DNA of 52,674 nucleotides, taken from NCBI GenBank assembly GCA_947599875.1, contig CANQFV010000017.1:1-52674 (forward strand), given 5' to 3'. The stretch is from an uncultured Oscillospiraceae bacterium (lineage in GTDB: Bacteria; Bacillota; Clostridia; Oscillospirales; Oscillospiraceae). How positions within the stretch are numbered: the stretch's first letter is position 1; every line of letters begins with the position of its first letter. A program made the position numbers and the translations under genes. This document shows, in pieces, positions 17,141-26,718 of this stretch. Below the pieces are notes generated by a model. It searched no databases and had not been told where the DNA came from. It saw only the letters and a program-made list of their open reading frames with translations.

Positions 17141-19405
17141 TCACTCACCTACCTTATAGGACATAGCGTCCACGGTCACGCCGTCAGCGGAGAGGGCGGA
17201 CGCTGTGTAGTTTACATAGATCCGGATCCCGTTGTCGTAGGTCACTCTCACCAGACCGTTGGGAAGGACCTCATGCTCGGTGATGCAGGAGGTGCCCACG
17301 ACCTCGGAGAGGGCCCGCAGCTCCCTGTCATACTGGGCGATGGTCTCACGGTAGCTCTCAAACTCCAGAGAGAAGAGATCGGAGGAATTGGTGTAAATGA
17401 GCTTGGAGGAATCCTCCGCCGTGATGTAGAAGGAGGGATACATGCCGGACTCCACCATCTGGAGGAAGTTCTCGGTCTTGTTGGCCTCAAAGTTCACATA
17501 CTCGGAATAGGTGGGGACGATGCCCTTCAGAACCATGCTGAGGAACGGGATCTCCCTGTCGATGTACAGGTAATCGGAGCTGCCCAGGGGCATATCCAGC
17601 ATGGCGTCGGCGTACTTCCACAGGAACTGATTGGGCTTCTCCAGGATCAGGTTCATGTCCTCATCCACCGCGCTCAGGGCGTCCATATAGGTGTCCATCG
17701 TGTGGGTGCGGGCGTAGAAGTTGCCCTTGTAGCTGAAGGAGAACAGCTTCTCGGTGATCCCCGCCAGGGCCATGTTCTTCACGTTCTTCCCGGTGAGGGC
17801 GTCCGTCAGCTCCATCAGGTTGGTGCCGGAGCGGTCGGGCATCAGGTAGTAGAAGGTCTTGTACACCTGGCCGTTGACATCCTTCTCAAATGTCCGCTTG
17901 TTCACCATCTTCATCACGCTGTAGGTGGAGGAGTTGGTGGAGGCGTTCACGGAGAGGGCGTCGTTGTAGAGGTAGATGGTGTTGCCCTTCTCGGCTTCCT
18001 GAAGGATCAGATCTGTCAGGGCGCCGGTGCCGCCGATCTTGCCGTCAGCCTTGTACTTGGTGATGGGCAGGTTGTAAAGACCGCCCTTCTGCCAGCCGCG
18101 GTAGACGGTGAGGACGTTTTCCACACCCTCCCGCCGCAAAGCGGCGTAGATATCCTCCAGCTGATTCACCGTGGTCATGGGGACGGAGGTGGTTCCCATC
18201 AGGAACTCCTCCCGCTCGGTGCCCAGCACGTCCACACGGGTGTTGTAGGCCAGATTCTGCTTCCGGATCAGACCGTTGTCCAGCAGGTACTGCCGGTAGG
18301 TCACGGCCATTCCGGAGTAGTCCGCGTCCTCCCCGGTCAGGAGGATGTAGCGCACCTGCAGGTCGGAGTGGAGCCTGTCGGCCTCCACCGCGTCAACCAC
18401 GCCGGAGTTGCCCTTGGACAGGGGCTGCTTGAACACGTCCCTGAGAAGGAACCGGGCAAAAGCGCGGTTGTAATTGATGTTGTTGGCGCCGTTGGGCTGG
18501 ATCTCGATGTAGCACCGCTCGTCGCCCTTCTCCACCACGGCCAGATACGCCTGCTCGTCGCCGGTGTGGGCCATGCCGAAGATAGGCATCATAACGGAGT
18601 TGGCATCCGTGACCGTCTCGTAGCGCTCCCACAGGGTGGGGATACCGGTCTTGGCGGTCAGGCCCTCGTCCGTGCCGTAGATGAGACCGGTGAAGCCGTT
18701 GGCGTAGCGGCCCTCCTTGTCATCCAGGTTGATCAGGGCGCCGTTGCCGTCGGGAACCAGCATGTAGCCGGATTCGTCGCCCAGGTGGGTGTAGCCCATC
18801 ATGGGGAAGACGCTGATGGAGCTTATGTAAGTGTTCTCCTTGTCCTCGTGGATGGACTCGTCAGGGATACGGACTACCAGCTCGTCGCCCTCCAGCCGAA
18901 CCTCCACGCCAAGACCGAAATCGTAAGCTCCCTTGAACTCGATCTCGGCGTAAATGCCGTTGTCGGTGTACCAGGTGGTGATCTCCGTCTCCACGGTGTT
19001 CACGTCCACCTGATAGGTGTTGGTGGTGCCGCGGATGGCGTTGATAACGATGCCGCTCTTCATGTAGCCCTGCCAGACCTCGTTGGCGGAACCGTCGTCC
19101 TTCTCCTCGGAGAGGGTGGACTCGATGATCGCGCCGGTCTTCTTGTTCTCCAGCTTAATGGAGAACTGAGGCTCGTAGTAGTAGAGGATGTAGCTGTCGC
19201 TCTCGGCCACCTGGACGTAACCGTCCTTGGCGTCCACCTTGCTCTTTACCGTGGGCTTGGGGCTGCTGTGGTCGTAATTTCCGGCCGTCAGGCGCTCTCC
19301 CTTGCTGCCCAGGACGATCAGGGTGATGGCGATCGCCGCGGCCACAAGGAGGACAGCCAGGATGATCACAAGCCACTTGATTTTTTTACGCTTCTTAGTA
19401 TCCAA
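17141..19405 (-). CDS. DUF5696 membrane-anchored extracellular protein
   Basis: Protein of 754 aa with a short basic N-terminus and one membrane helix (IKWLVIILAVLLVAAAIAIT, about 9-33), so the remaining ~720 residues lie outside the cell. It resembles DUF5696 proteins found beside sugar importers in Clostridia and Paenibacilli. The first half is beta-rich (Tyr-rich segments around YYEPQFSIKLENKKTGAIIES); the second half has alternating strands and helices suggestive of a TIM-barrel-like domain (VENVLTVYRGWQKGGLYN, MDTYMDALSAVDEDMNLIL). A glycosidase or polysaccharide-handling role is possible, but I see no assigned catalytic pair. It lies between the two permease pairs, overlaps the NHL/Yip1 gene by 11 bases and is two bases from permease B1, so it is tightly co-expressed. 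Confidence 0.85.
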   Translation of the reverse strand: MDTKKRKKIKWLVIILAVLLVAAAIAITLIVLGSKGERLTAGNYDHSSPKPTVKSKVDAKDGYVQVAESDSYILYYYEPQFSIKLENKKTGAIIESTLSEEKDDGSANEVWQGYMKSGIVINAIRGTTNTYQVDVNTVETEITTWYTDNGIYAEIEFKGAYDFGLGVEVRLEGDELVVRIPDESIHEDKENTYISSISVFPMMGYTHLGDESGYMLVPDGNGALINLDDKEGRYANGFTGLIYGTDEGLTAKTGIPTLWERYETVTDANSVMMPIFGMAHTGDEQAYLAVVEKGDERCYIEIQPNGANNINYNRAFARFLLRDVFKQPLSKGNSGVVDAVEADRLHSDLQVRYILLTGEDADYSGMAVTYRQYLLDNGLIRKQNLAYNTRVDVLGTEREEFLMGTTSVPMTTVNQLEDIYAALRREGVENVLTVYRGWQKGGLYNLPITKYKADGKIGGTGALTDLILQEAEKGNTIYLYNDALSVNASTNSSTYSVMKMVNKRTFEKDVNGQVYKTFYYLMPDRSGTNLMELTDALTGKNVKNMALAGITEKLFSFSYKGNFYARTHTMDTYMDALSAVDEDMNLILEKPNQFLWKYADAMLDMPLGSSDYLYIDREIPFLSMVLKGIVPTYSEYVNFEANKTENFLQMVESGMYPSFYITAEDSSKLIYTNSSDLFSLEFESYRETIAQYDRELRALSEVVGTSCITEHEVLPNGLVRVTYDNGIRIYVNYTASALSADGVTVDAMSYKVGE

Positions 19406-21449
19406 GTCTGTACACCCCCTCTCCGACTATCGCGGAAACGAAGTCGAATACCTGTGCCCAAAGCACATAGATGATGAAGATGAGAAGCACCAGGATCAGC
19501 GCCGTGAATGCGGTGAGGAGGATGACCTTGACCGTCTCCTTGGCGGTGAAGTTGTTGACCTCCTTCAGTCCGATGACGGCCAGGACAATGATCCAGCCGT
19601 AGGTAAGGATGCTGATCATCTGGCTGATGAAGATCTCGTTCATGGTGAGGATGTGGCTCAGCGCGTAGGCCAGGGGGGTCAGGACAATGTAGGGTACCAG
19701 GCTGTAGCAGAAGAAGGTGTAGATCTTCTTCACGGTGCCCTCGCCTTCATTGATGGTGCAGACCAGGTATGTGCAGGCCGTCAGGGCGAACATCAGAGCC
19801 ACGATCATGCCCACGTCGCTGAGGATGTCGTACCGGCCCTCCATCACGTTCTTCAGGAGGAAGCCCCTGGTGTACTTATCCAGGACGTACTCCACCATGA
19901 AGATCACCAGCAGGAAGGTGGAGGTGCCCCAGTTGGCCCGTCCCTCCGCCGCGATGCCGTAGGCGCCGTCTGCGGGCTTCTTCATGTAGTACCCGGCGTA
20001 GCACAGGTTGGAGAAGAATTTGTTCTTCTTCATCTTCCGGATCACCCGCCTGGGCTTGTTCAGGATGTGTGCCCTGGCGTCCAGCTTCTTTACCACCTTG
20101 TACGCCACGAACAGCAGGACGCACAGGATGATGGCTGTCATAATGTTGTTCTTGAGCCACACATTCCGCAGCTCCCAGTAGGCGTCGGAGTAGCCGTCAT
20201 AGTCCTTGGCGAGGCGGGCGTACCGCAGAGCCTGCTTGTAGTTCTCCTCCTGGAAGTAGCTGCGGCCCATCGCCTTGTTGGCGTAGTCGAACATGGAGTT
20301 CATCCGCAGCACCTGGCTCAGCGGCTCCTTGGCCTCGGTGTAGCGGCCCTTGGAGTAGAGGTACAGGGCGTTGTGCAGCAGGTCTGTGAATTCCGTCGGC
20401 TCATAGATCTGAACCTGGGCCGCGTCGGAATCCAGGACGTAGATGCGGTCGGATTTGTCAATGGTGATGCCCCTGACCATCGTGGACAGACCCACGCGCT
20501 GGCTTCCGTCGCTGGGGCCGCCGAAGGTGAACAGCAGCTCGCCCTCGTTGTTGTACTCGAAGATGTAGCCCTGCTGATCGGCCACATAGACGTTGTCGTG
20601 GTTTCCGGCCACGACCGCCACGGGCGTGTCGGCGTAGGTGTTGTCCGCGTTGCGGATCATATTCGTGCCGGCGATGTTCAGCCTCTTCAGCGTCTGGTTC
20701 TCGTTGCCGCGGGTGACGGTGAAGATCAGGCCCTTCTCGTCAATGGCCAGGTTCGTGGGCGTGGCCGGGATGTTGCTGACCATTCTGGCCCTCTGGGCGT
20801 CCGTAAGGATGGCCCGGTAGATGATGGTCATGATGTCCGTGGAGGCGAAGTTTGTTCCGAAGTATCCCAGGAACGTGCCGCCCTCCGTGGGGGAGATCTC
20901 CACGATACCGTTGGTGTTGGACTCGCAGACGATAAACATGATCCCGGCGTCGTTGACCACGATCTTAATGGGGAGGAAGTCGATGGTGTCGCCGTAGAGG
21001 GGGCTGGTGGGCCTGCCGTATTCCTCGATGAGCCTGCCCACCGAGTTGAACACGAAGACCTTCTTGGCGTCGCGGTCGGCCACATAGATGTTGCCGTTGT
21101 CCGTGACGAACACGCCCTGGGGATTGACCAGGGTCCCCTCGCCCACGGTCTTGATCAGCTCGCCGTCCAGGGTGCCCACCACGATGCGGGCGTTTCCGGC
21201 GTCGGCGATGTACATGTGGCCGTCGGAGGCGATGCAGATGTCACTGGGGCTTTTCAGCGTCACATCCTCACCGAATTTGGTGATGGTGGCGTAGGCCAGA
21301 TAGGCTGTCTGCGTCTGGCGGATCTGTCCGTAGCCGTTGACCGTGTAGGTCACATAGGGCGTCTCCGCGTAGGCGGTGATCGGCCCCAGAATGGCGGCTG
21401 TGATGAGAAGCACCAGAACAAGGACGGCAAAGCGATTGAACTTTCGCAT
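19395..21449 (-). CDS. NHL-repeat protein with C-terminal Yip1-like membrane domain
   Basis: Membrane protein of 684 aa. A signal sequence (FAVLVLVLLITAAILGPITAYA) is followed by an extracellular beta-propeller made of NHL-type repeats (about 45-345; for example SPSDICIASDGHMYIADAGN and NPQGVFVTDNGNIYVADRD). Then comes a TPR-like helical stretch (about 350-420, ALYLYSKGRYTEAKEPL), a membrane helix (NNIMTAIILCVLLFVAYKVV) and a C-terminal domain with about five helices of the Yip1 type (about 490-684). It is probably a scaffold or sensor on the surface that joins polysaccharide or proteins to the importer. No enzyme motif is seen. It sits between permease A2 and DUF5696 in one transcript. Confidence 0.85.
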   Translation of the reverse strand: MRKFNRFAVLVLVLLITAAILGPITAYAETPYVTYTVNGYGQIRQTQTAYLAYATITKFGEDVTLKSPSDICIASDGHMYIADAGNARIVVGTLDGELIKTVGEGTLVNPQGVFVTDNGNIYVADRDAKKVFVFNSVGRLIEEYGRPTSPLYGDTIDFLPIKIVVNDAGIMFIVCESNTNGIVEISPTEGGTFLGYFGTNFASTDIMTIIYRAILTDAQRARMVSNIPATPTNLAIDEKGLIFTVTRGNENQTLKRLNIAGTNMIRNADNTYADTPVAVVAGNHDNVYVADQQGYIFEYNNEGELLFTFGGPSDGSQRVGLSTMVRGITIDKSDRIYVLDSDAAQVQIYEPTEFTDLLHNALYLYSKGRYTEAKEPLSQVLRMNSMFDYANKAMGRSYFQEENYKQALRYARLAKDYDGYSDAYWELRNVWLKNNIMTAIILCVLLFVAYKVVKKLDARAHILNKPRRVIRKMKKNKFFSNLCYAGYYMKKPADGAYGIAAEGRANWGTSTFLLVIFMVEYVLDKYTRGFLLKNVMEGRYDILSDVGMIVALMFALTACTYLVCTINEGEGTVKKIYTFFCYSLVPYIVLTPLAYALSHILTMNEIFISQMISILTYGWIIVLAVIGLKEVNNFTAKETVKVILLTAFTALILVLLIFIIYVLWAQVFDFVSAIVGEGVYRLGY

Positions 21450-21465
21450 ATTCTCCCGCCCCCCT

Positions 21466-22332
21466 TTACTTAATACCGGAGCTGGCCATTGTGTTCATAA
21501 CCTTATTCTGAAGGATGATGAAGAGGATAAGGTTAGGAAGGAACATGATCAGCGAGGCGGCGGCACCCATACCTTGTCCGGCAACGGAGTTGTTGGCGTT
21601 GACCAGAGTGTTCATATAGAAGGTAAGGGTCTTCATACTGTCGTCATTGAAGAAGTAGCTGGAGGTCTCCATATTCGTCCAGACCTGCTGGAACACCAGG
21701 ATGGAGGCGGTGGCGATAGCCGGCTTGATCATGGGGAGGATGACCTTGACGTAGACATCCAGATCCGTGGCGCCGTCCATATACGCGGCCTCCAGCAGGG
21801 AGTCCGGCACCTGGTCCACAAACTGTTTGACCAGGAACAGGGCCACAGGCATGGCCACAAGGGGCAGGACGTGGGCCAGGATGTTGTCGATCAGGTGGAG
21901 CTGGCAGATCACCAGGTATCTGGGGATCAGCACCGCCGTGGACACGAACATGATGGCGATCTGGTTGATCTGGGTCAGCATGTTGCGGCCCTTGAACTTG
22001 ATCTTGGAAAGGGCGAAAGCGGACATGGTGGTCAGCAGCAGAGCCAGACCCACCGTCAGCAGCGTCACCAGGATGCTGTTGAAGGCGTAACGCGCCAGAG
22101 GAATACCGCTGGTGTTGGAGAATTTCATGAGCTTGGTGAAGTTCTCCAGCGTGGGGCTCTTGACGAAGAACGTGGGCGGGAAGGCGAACAGCTCATCCAT
22201 GCCCTTGAAGGCGTGGTTGATGATGAAGATGATGGGCAATCCCATGAAGATGACCAGAGGCAGGATGATCAGAATGATCTTCAACTGTCCGGGTTCAAAC
22301 TTTTTAGGGTTAATTTTCTTCCCCTTGTTCAT
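21466..22332 (-). CDS. Sugar ABC importer permease A2 (MsmG type)
   Basis: Integral membrane permease, 288 aa, with six predicted helices and the EAA loop [20 protein letters not shown]. The start at 22332 follows AAAGGAGGAGAAGAGG and overlaps the end of permease A1 by 23 bases; an in-frame ATG at 22356 lies upstream of the ribosome site. It pairs with permease A1 and the large binding protein SBP-A. Its last codons lie 17 bases before the NHL/Yip1 start. Confidence 0.93.
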   Translation of the reverse strand: MNKGKKINPKKFEPGQLKIILIILPLVIFMGLPIIFIINHAFKGMDELFAFPPTFFVKSPTLENFTKLMKFSNTSGIPLARYAFNSILVTLLTVGLALLLTTMSAFALSKIKFKGRNMLTQINQIAIMFVSTAVLIPRYLVICQLHLIDNILAHVLPLVAMPVALFLVKQFVDQVPDSLLEAAYMDGATDLDVYVKVILPMIKPAIATASILVFQQVWTNMETSSYFFNDDSMKTLTFYMNTLVNANNSVAGQGMGAAASLIMFLPNLILFIILQNKVMNTMASSGIK

Positions 22333-23314
22333 CCTCTTCTCCTCCTTTCTTTCCATAAGGATCTTTTTCCGCTAAGAGAACATTGGCGCCCTTGCTGAAG
22401 AGCTGGACGATGAGCAGCAGCACCACGGAGATGGCTGCGGCGTAGCCCATTTCATACCGCTGGAAGCCGTAGTCCTCGATGTGGTTCACCAGCAGCTGTG
22501 AGGCGTATCCCGGGGAGGGGTTGCCCACCAGCATGGAGGTGACCATGCCGTTCTGGAAGGCTCCCACAATGGCCATAACGGCCGCGAACAGCATCTGGGG
22601 CTTCATCTGGGGGATGGTGATGTAGACCATCTCCTGGAAGCGGTTGGAGATACCGTCGATGGAGCCGGCCTCGTAAAGGCTCTCGTCGTTGTTCAGGATA
22701 CCGGCGATCATGGAGAGGAAGCCGATGCCCATGCTGGACCAGAGTCCGATGACAATGACGATGGGCAGCAGGAACCTGGCGTCCGTCAGCCAGATGATGG
22801 GCTCCGTGATGACCCCCAGCTCCATCAGCCAGGAGTTGAGAAGACCGGCCTGGTCTCCGGAGAAGATGACCTTCCACAGGACTGTCATGGCCACGCCCGT
22901 GGTCATGCTGGGCGAGTAGAGGATCAGAGCGAAGATGGTGCGGACGGGCTTTGTCAGGTTGCACAGCGCCCAGGCCAGCACAAAGGAGAGAACGTAGCCG
23001 CCGATACCCACGACCACGGCGTACACCACCGTGTTGGGCAGGACGTACTTCATGAATTCCGCGTCGTTCGTGAGAATGGTGATGTAGTTCAAGAAGCCCA
23101 CGAATTTGGGGAATTGGATGGCGTTAAAGTTCGTGAAGGAGAGAACCACCGCCAGGATGACCGGGATCAGGATGAAGACGGAGAAGATAAGGGCGTAGGG
23201 GCCAATGAACAACCAGCCGTGCCAGTTGTTTTCCCGGCGGGAGATCTTATTCTTCTTTTTCTTCTTCGGGGCGGTCTGTACCGGCGCCTTAAGTACCGTT
23301 GCTTCAGTTGTCAC
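22310..23314 (-). CDS. Sugar ABC importer permease A1 (MsmF type)
   Basis: Integral membrane permease, 334 aa. A lysine-rich N-terminal tail ([14 protein letters not shown]) precedes the first helix ([20 protein letters not shown]). The EAA loop is slightly divergent: [20 protein letters not shown], with Gly in place of the second Ala. GTG start at 23314 with GAGGAGGTGATC upstream. The Asp/Glu-rich C-terminus overlaps the start of permease A2. It is the second gene of the operon, 14 bases after SBP-A. Confidence 0.93.
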   Translation of the reverse strand: MTTEATVLKAPVQTAPKKKKKNKISRRENNWHGWLFIGPYALIFSVFILIPVILAVVLSFTNFNAIQFPKFVGFLNYITILTNDAEFMKYVLPNTVVYAVVVGIGGYVLSFVLAWALCNLTKPVRTIFALILYSPSMTTGVAMTVLWKVIFSGDQAGLLNSWLMELGVITEPIIWLTDARFLLPIVIVIGLWSSMGIGFLSMIAGILNNDESLYEAGSIDGISNRFQEMVYITIPQMKPQMLFAAVMAIVGAFQNGMVTSMLVGNPSPGYASQLLVNHIEDYGFQRYEMGYAAAISVVLLLIVQLFSKGANVLLAEKDPYGKKGGEEDEQGEEN

Positions 23315-23328
23315 AGACGATCACCTCC

Positions 23329-26310
23329 TCAATTTCTTCCCAGGATTCCCTTGATGCTGTCGATGGTGGGAATCACATAGGGTTCAATGGTGTTTCCTTC
23401 GCTGTCGATGTAACCGAACTCCTCCAGCTTGCGGATGATCTCCCGGTCGATGGTCTTGACGGCCTCGTCGATGCGGCTCTGGGCCGGCTGGCCGTCCACC
23501 ACGATGGCGTTGAAGGCGTTGGACATCTCACGCTCCAGCATGTAGGTGCCGGGAACGCGGGCCACGTCCACCACGTTCTTCATAAACTCCAGGATAACAG
23601 CTTTGTGGGCGTTGTCCACAGGCAGCTGGGCGAAGGCTTCGGTGTTGGCGGTGGTCCACATGTACTCATCGCCGTAAGTGATCTGCATGGTCTGGCCGAA
23701 CTCCGCCTGAATGTCGGAGGAGGACCACCACTTGACAAACTCCCAGGCCATCGCCTCCCGCTCGCTGTCGGACTTGAAGATGACGGTGGACTCGGCGCAC
23801 CCGCAGGTGGCCCGGTTGATGGTGCCGTCAGGCCGCTCCGTGCCGGGGACGACGGAGATATCCCAGGAGCCGTCCAGCTCGGGGGCGGCGTTGGCGATCA
23901 GGTTGTATGTACCGTAGTCGCAGATGCCGATGGGGATGTCGCCGTTGCGGAAGTGCTGATAGAAGTTGGCGATATCCACCGGCAGGTTATAGACGGTGAA
24001 GAGATCCGTCAGCTGCGTGAAGCCCTCGACGGATGTCTCGCTGCCCAGTGTCGTGCCCTCCTGGGCCGTGCCGGAGTAGAGGGCGCCGCCGTTCTGCACG
24101 ATCAGGGGCGTGGTGCCGTGGAAGTTGCGCATGGCCGCCATGCCCGCGGTGGGATAGTAGAAGTTCAGGCCGCGCATCTGCAGCTCGGGCAGCATGTCTC
24201 TCACGTCCTCCATCGTATCCGGAACCTCCAGCCCCAGCTTGTCAAGGACGTCGGTGCGGTAGACCAGCACCCAGAAGTTCATGGTCTCCGGCATGGAGTA
24301 GACGGATTTTCCGATAGTACCGGTGAGGAAGAAGCCCGGCTCATAGGGGGCCGCCGTCTCCTGGAAGTCGTCATACTGCGCCATATCCACCAGAGCGCCG
24401 CGGACGGCCAGCTCATAGGGGATGGTGTAGTTGATACCGGTGGCCACATCCGGCGCGGAACCGGAGGAGTTGGCCAGAACCAGCTTGTACTGGTCAGGCA
24501 TGATGGAGATGTCCACCTCAATGCCCGTCTGGGGCGTGAAGTACTCGTCGATCATCTTCTGCATGACCTGGACGTACTGGCTGGAACGGTTGACCCAGAC
24601 CTGAAGGTGGTCGGGATCGGCGTTGGCCGCCGAGTAGGACTGGTCGGTGAAGGAGGCGAAGAAGCGCTTGATGCTCATCCACATGGACTGGAAGAAGCCG
24701 GGAAGCTTGGGAAGCTTCGCCCCGTCCTGATAGAGCCACAGCCTGTCGATGGAGAGGCCGTTCTGCAGCAGGGAGTCAATGGTGTTGGCCAGGTACTGGT
24801 TGACGGAGTTGGTGCTGGAGGACAGCTCCCCGATACGGTAGGGGATCTCGTCCGGGTTCTTGGCCAGGCTCTTCAGCTGATTGGCCGCGATGAGCATGGA
24901 GGACATCACCGCCACGTTCTTTTTCTTGGCGGTAAAATGGCGGGCGCTCTGCTCAAGCTCCGTGAGCCTGTCGGCGTAACCGTTCAGGGTGTCCTCAAGG
25001 CCGGGGATGTAACGGGAGAGGCTGAGATCCCGGTACTGGTCGGAGTTGTTGCCCGCCACCTTGGTGATCTCCAGGGCCAGGTCGTTGACGCCGGCCATGA
25101 TCTCCTCCAGGGCCTCCAGCACATAGCAGATGGGATCCAGGGTGATGGTGAGGGAGACGGTGTGCTTGCCCGGCTCCAGATGGAGCGTCAGCTTGGAGCC
25201 GTCCTCATCCGTCAGAGTGTGGATCTTGTACTTGCTGGTGTAGGCCATCTGGTAGGCCTGGAAGGCGGTGTTGGGGATCTGCCCGTCCACCCGCACGTCC
25301 AGAAACACCGGGAAGTCCGTCTTGTCGGCCTGGCTGTAATTCAGCGCCAGGTAGTAGTCGCCGGCCTCGGTGACATCGAACTCATAGGTGATGGTCTGTC
25401 CGGCGGAGTTGAAGGAGTCGGCGTCCACGGTGTTCAGCACGGACTGCGTCACCTCGTAGGGGTTGACGCCGCTGTCAAACTCCGCAACGGCGTGTACGGA
25501 GGAGTCGTTGGTATAGACGTAGTCCTCACCCTGCACGGGGATGATCGCGCTGCCGGAAGCGCTCTTGGCCCCGGAGTACGCCGGGACTGTCTCAGGCGCG
25601 TTCAGGCTCAGGCTCCCGAAGAGGAAGCTGCCGCTCTTGGTAGTAAAGCGAAAAACGTGTTCCCCCGCCGAAAGCTCCAAAAGGAGCGGCGCGGAATGGC
25701 GGTAGGAGCTGTCCCGGAAGAAGGCCGACTCCCACTGGATGGCCTTGTCCGGAACCGTGACCACCTGATCGCCGTACCGGTCGTAGGACGGCTCGGCCTT
25801 GGGAAGCCAGGTGGACTGCAGCTCCACGTTGCGGCACTCGTAGAAGGGATACGCCCCGTCCACCTCCATAGACAGCTCGATGGGCAGCACCGAGGCGTCA
25901 TAGGACAGGTAGTCAAGGCCCACGGCGTACAGCCCCGGCTGGGGCACGTTCACCGTCAGCTCCACCACGTTGCCCGCGGTCACATCCAGGACGGAGGGGA
26001 AGGCCCCATAATCCCGGGTGTCGGAGGTAAGCTGGGCGTCGCCGGTGGCCTGGGAGAAGGGGAAGACGATGGGATCCCCCGCATAGGCCGCCGCGGTATA
26101 CCCGGCGCTCACCTTCGTGTAGTTGTTGGAGATACGTTCACTTACGAACTGCGCGTCATAAGTCGCGCTGGCGGTGGCGGTGGCGCCCAGAGTATCCCCT
26201 GGCTCCTCCGCCGAAGCTGTCATTCCCGGTGCCAGCGCCAGCAAAAAAACCGCCGCCAGCATCAGAGAGAGACCGCTTCTCAGATGCTTGAATGCTTTCC
26301 TGTCCCTCAT
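23329..26310 (-). CDS. Very large extracellular binding protein with lectin-like N-terminal domains (SBP-A)
   Basis: Exported protein of 993 aa, more than twice the usual binding-protein length. The signal peptide (LSLMLAAVFLLALAPGMTASA) ends in an ordinary Ala-x-Ala site without a lipobox cysteine. Two beta-sandwich regions resembling carbohydrate-binding modules follow (about 40-235 and 255-400; YDAQFVSERISNNYTKV, TITYEFDVTEAGDYYLALNY). A helical segment (about 405-545) links to a C-terminal family-1 solute-binding domain (about 565-985; IDEYFTPQTGIEVDISIMP, GSAPDVATGINYTIPYE, WEFVKWWSSSDIQAEF). ATG at 26310 follows AAGGAGG; the upstream codon at 26328 does not fit. First gene of the operon. 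How it stays at the surface without lipid is unclear; residual attachment through the uncleaved signal or partner proteins is possible. Confidence 0.88.
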   Translation of the reverse strand: MRDRKAFKHLRSGLSLMLAAVFLLALAPGMTASAEEPGDTLGATATASATYDAQFVSERISNNYTKVSAGYTAAAYAGDPIVFPFSQATGDAQLTSDTRDYGAFPSVLDVTAGNVVELTVNVPQPGLYAVGLDYLSYDASVLPIELSMEVDGAYPFYECRNVELQSTWLPKAEPSYDRYGDQVVTVPDKAIQWESAFFRDSSYRHSAPLLLELSAGEHVFRFTTKSGSFLFGSLSLNAPETVPAYSGAKSASGSAIIPVQGEDYVYTNDSSVHAVAEFDSGVNPYEVTQSVLNTVDADSFNSAGQTITYEFDVTEAGDYYLALNYSQADKTDFPVFLDVRVDGQIPNTAFQAYQMAYTSKYKIHTLTDEDGSKLTLHLEPGKHTVSLTITLDPICYVLEALEEIMAGVNDLALEITKVAGNNSDQYRDLSLSRYIPGLEDTLNGYADRLTELEQSARHFTAKKKNVAVMSSMLIAANQLKSLAKNPDEIPYRIGELSSSTNSVNQYLANTIDSLLQNGLSIDRLWLYQDGAKLPKLPGFFQSMWMSIKRFFASFTDQSYSAANADPDHLQVWVNRSSQYVQVMQKMIDEYFTPQTGIEVDISIMPDQYKLVLANSSGSAPDVATGINYTIPYELAVRGALVDMAQYDDFQETAAPYEPGFFLTGTIGKSVYSMPETMNFWVLVYRTDVLDKLGLEVPDTMEDVRDMLPELQMRGLNFYYPTAGMAAMRNFHGTTPLIVQNGGALYSGTAQEGTTLGSETSVEGFTQLTDLFTVYNLPVDIANFYQHFRNGDIPIGICDYGTYNLIANAAPELDGSWDISVVPGTERPDGTINRATCGCAESTVIFKSDSEREAMAWEFVKWWSSSDIQAEFGQTMQITYGDEYMWTTANTEAFAQLPVDNAHKAVILEFMKNVVDVARVPGTYMLEREMSNAFNAIVVDGQPAQSRIDEAVKTIDREIIRKLEEFGYIDSEGNTIEPYVIPTIDSIKGILGRN

Positions 26311-26386
26311 GATGTCCTCCTTGTTCACGCCCGGAAGCCGAGGCCCCCAAGCGTTTAATGGTTTTTGCGCGATTTTAAAATGTTAT

Positions 26387-26430
26387 CGTGGCGGCATGCC
26401 GCCACGAAACGAGGGGGACGTCCCCCTCGT
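26387..26430. promoter_or_regulatory. Two adjacent perfect palindromes in the leader of the large importer operon
   Basis: CGTGGCGGCATGCCGCCACG (26387-26406) is a 20-bp perfect palindrome; two bases on, 26409-26430 is a 22-bp perfect palindrome with half-site ACGAGGGGGAC. Both lie between the SBP-A promoter and start codon. They can form cruciforms or RNA hairpins, or bind dimeric regulators. No long T-run follows on the minus strand, though CATTTTTG follows on the plus strand. Confidence 0.8.
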
Positions 26431-26505
26431 CATTTTTGTGTGAATTACCGGGAATTTCAGGGAATGCCCAAACTACCCCTTATAGATGTTAAGTATTTTT
26501 AAATT

Positions 26506-26566
26506 ATTTTACACTGTCGTGCGATGAAAGTCAATACTTGACAACCATTATTTTTGTGATATTTTT
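26506..26566. promoter_or_regulatory. Back-to-back promoters of SBP-A operon (-) and cytoplasmic GH43 (+)
   Basis: Minus strand: TTGACT (26529-26534) and TAAAAT (26506-26511), 17 bases apart, for the importer operon. Plus strand: TTGACA (26538-26543) and TATTTT (26560-26565), 16 bases apart, for GH43. The two -35 boxes face each other as a dyad GTCAA-tac-TTGAC (26530-26542), so one bound protein could control both directions. The rest of the region up to 26718 is AT-rich, with an imperfect dyad TTGGCAAATTGCCCAA near 26597. Confidence 0.7.
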
Positions 26567-26718
26567 ATGTTGACGGCGTGGATTGGATGATTGGTTTTGG
26601 CAAATTGCCCAACTTTCCCGATAACGCGGCCAAATCCGGCCTGTTTCGGCACATTGTCTAATTTACAAGTTTTTAAATTGGTTAAGATAACGAAAAAATT
26701 CCCGGAAAGGACAAAAAA

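Noticed and set aside
23299-26358. A 1019-codon open frame on the plus strand opposite SBP-A
   Set aside because: It is the mirror frame of GC-rich coding sequence, without a ribosome site or recognisable domains; SBP-A on the other strand is clearly real.
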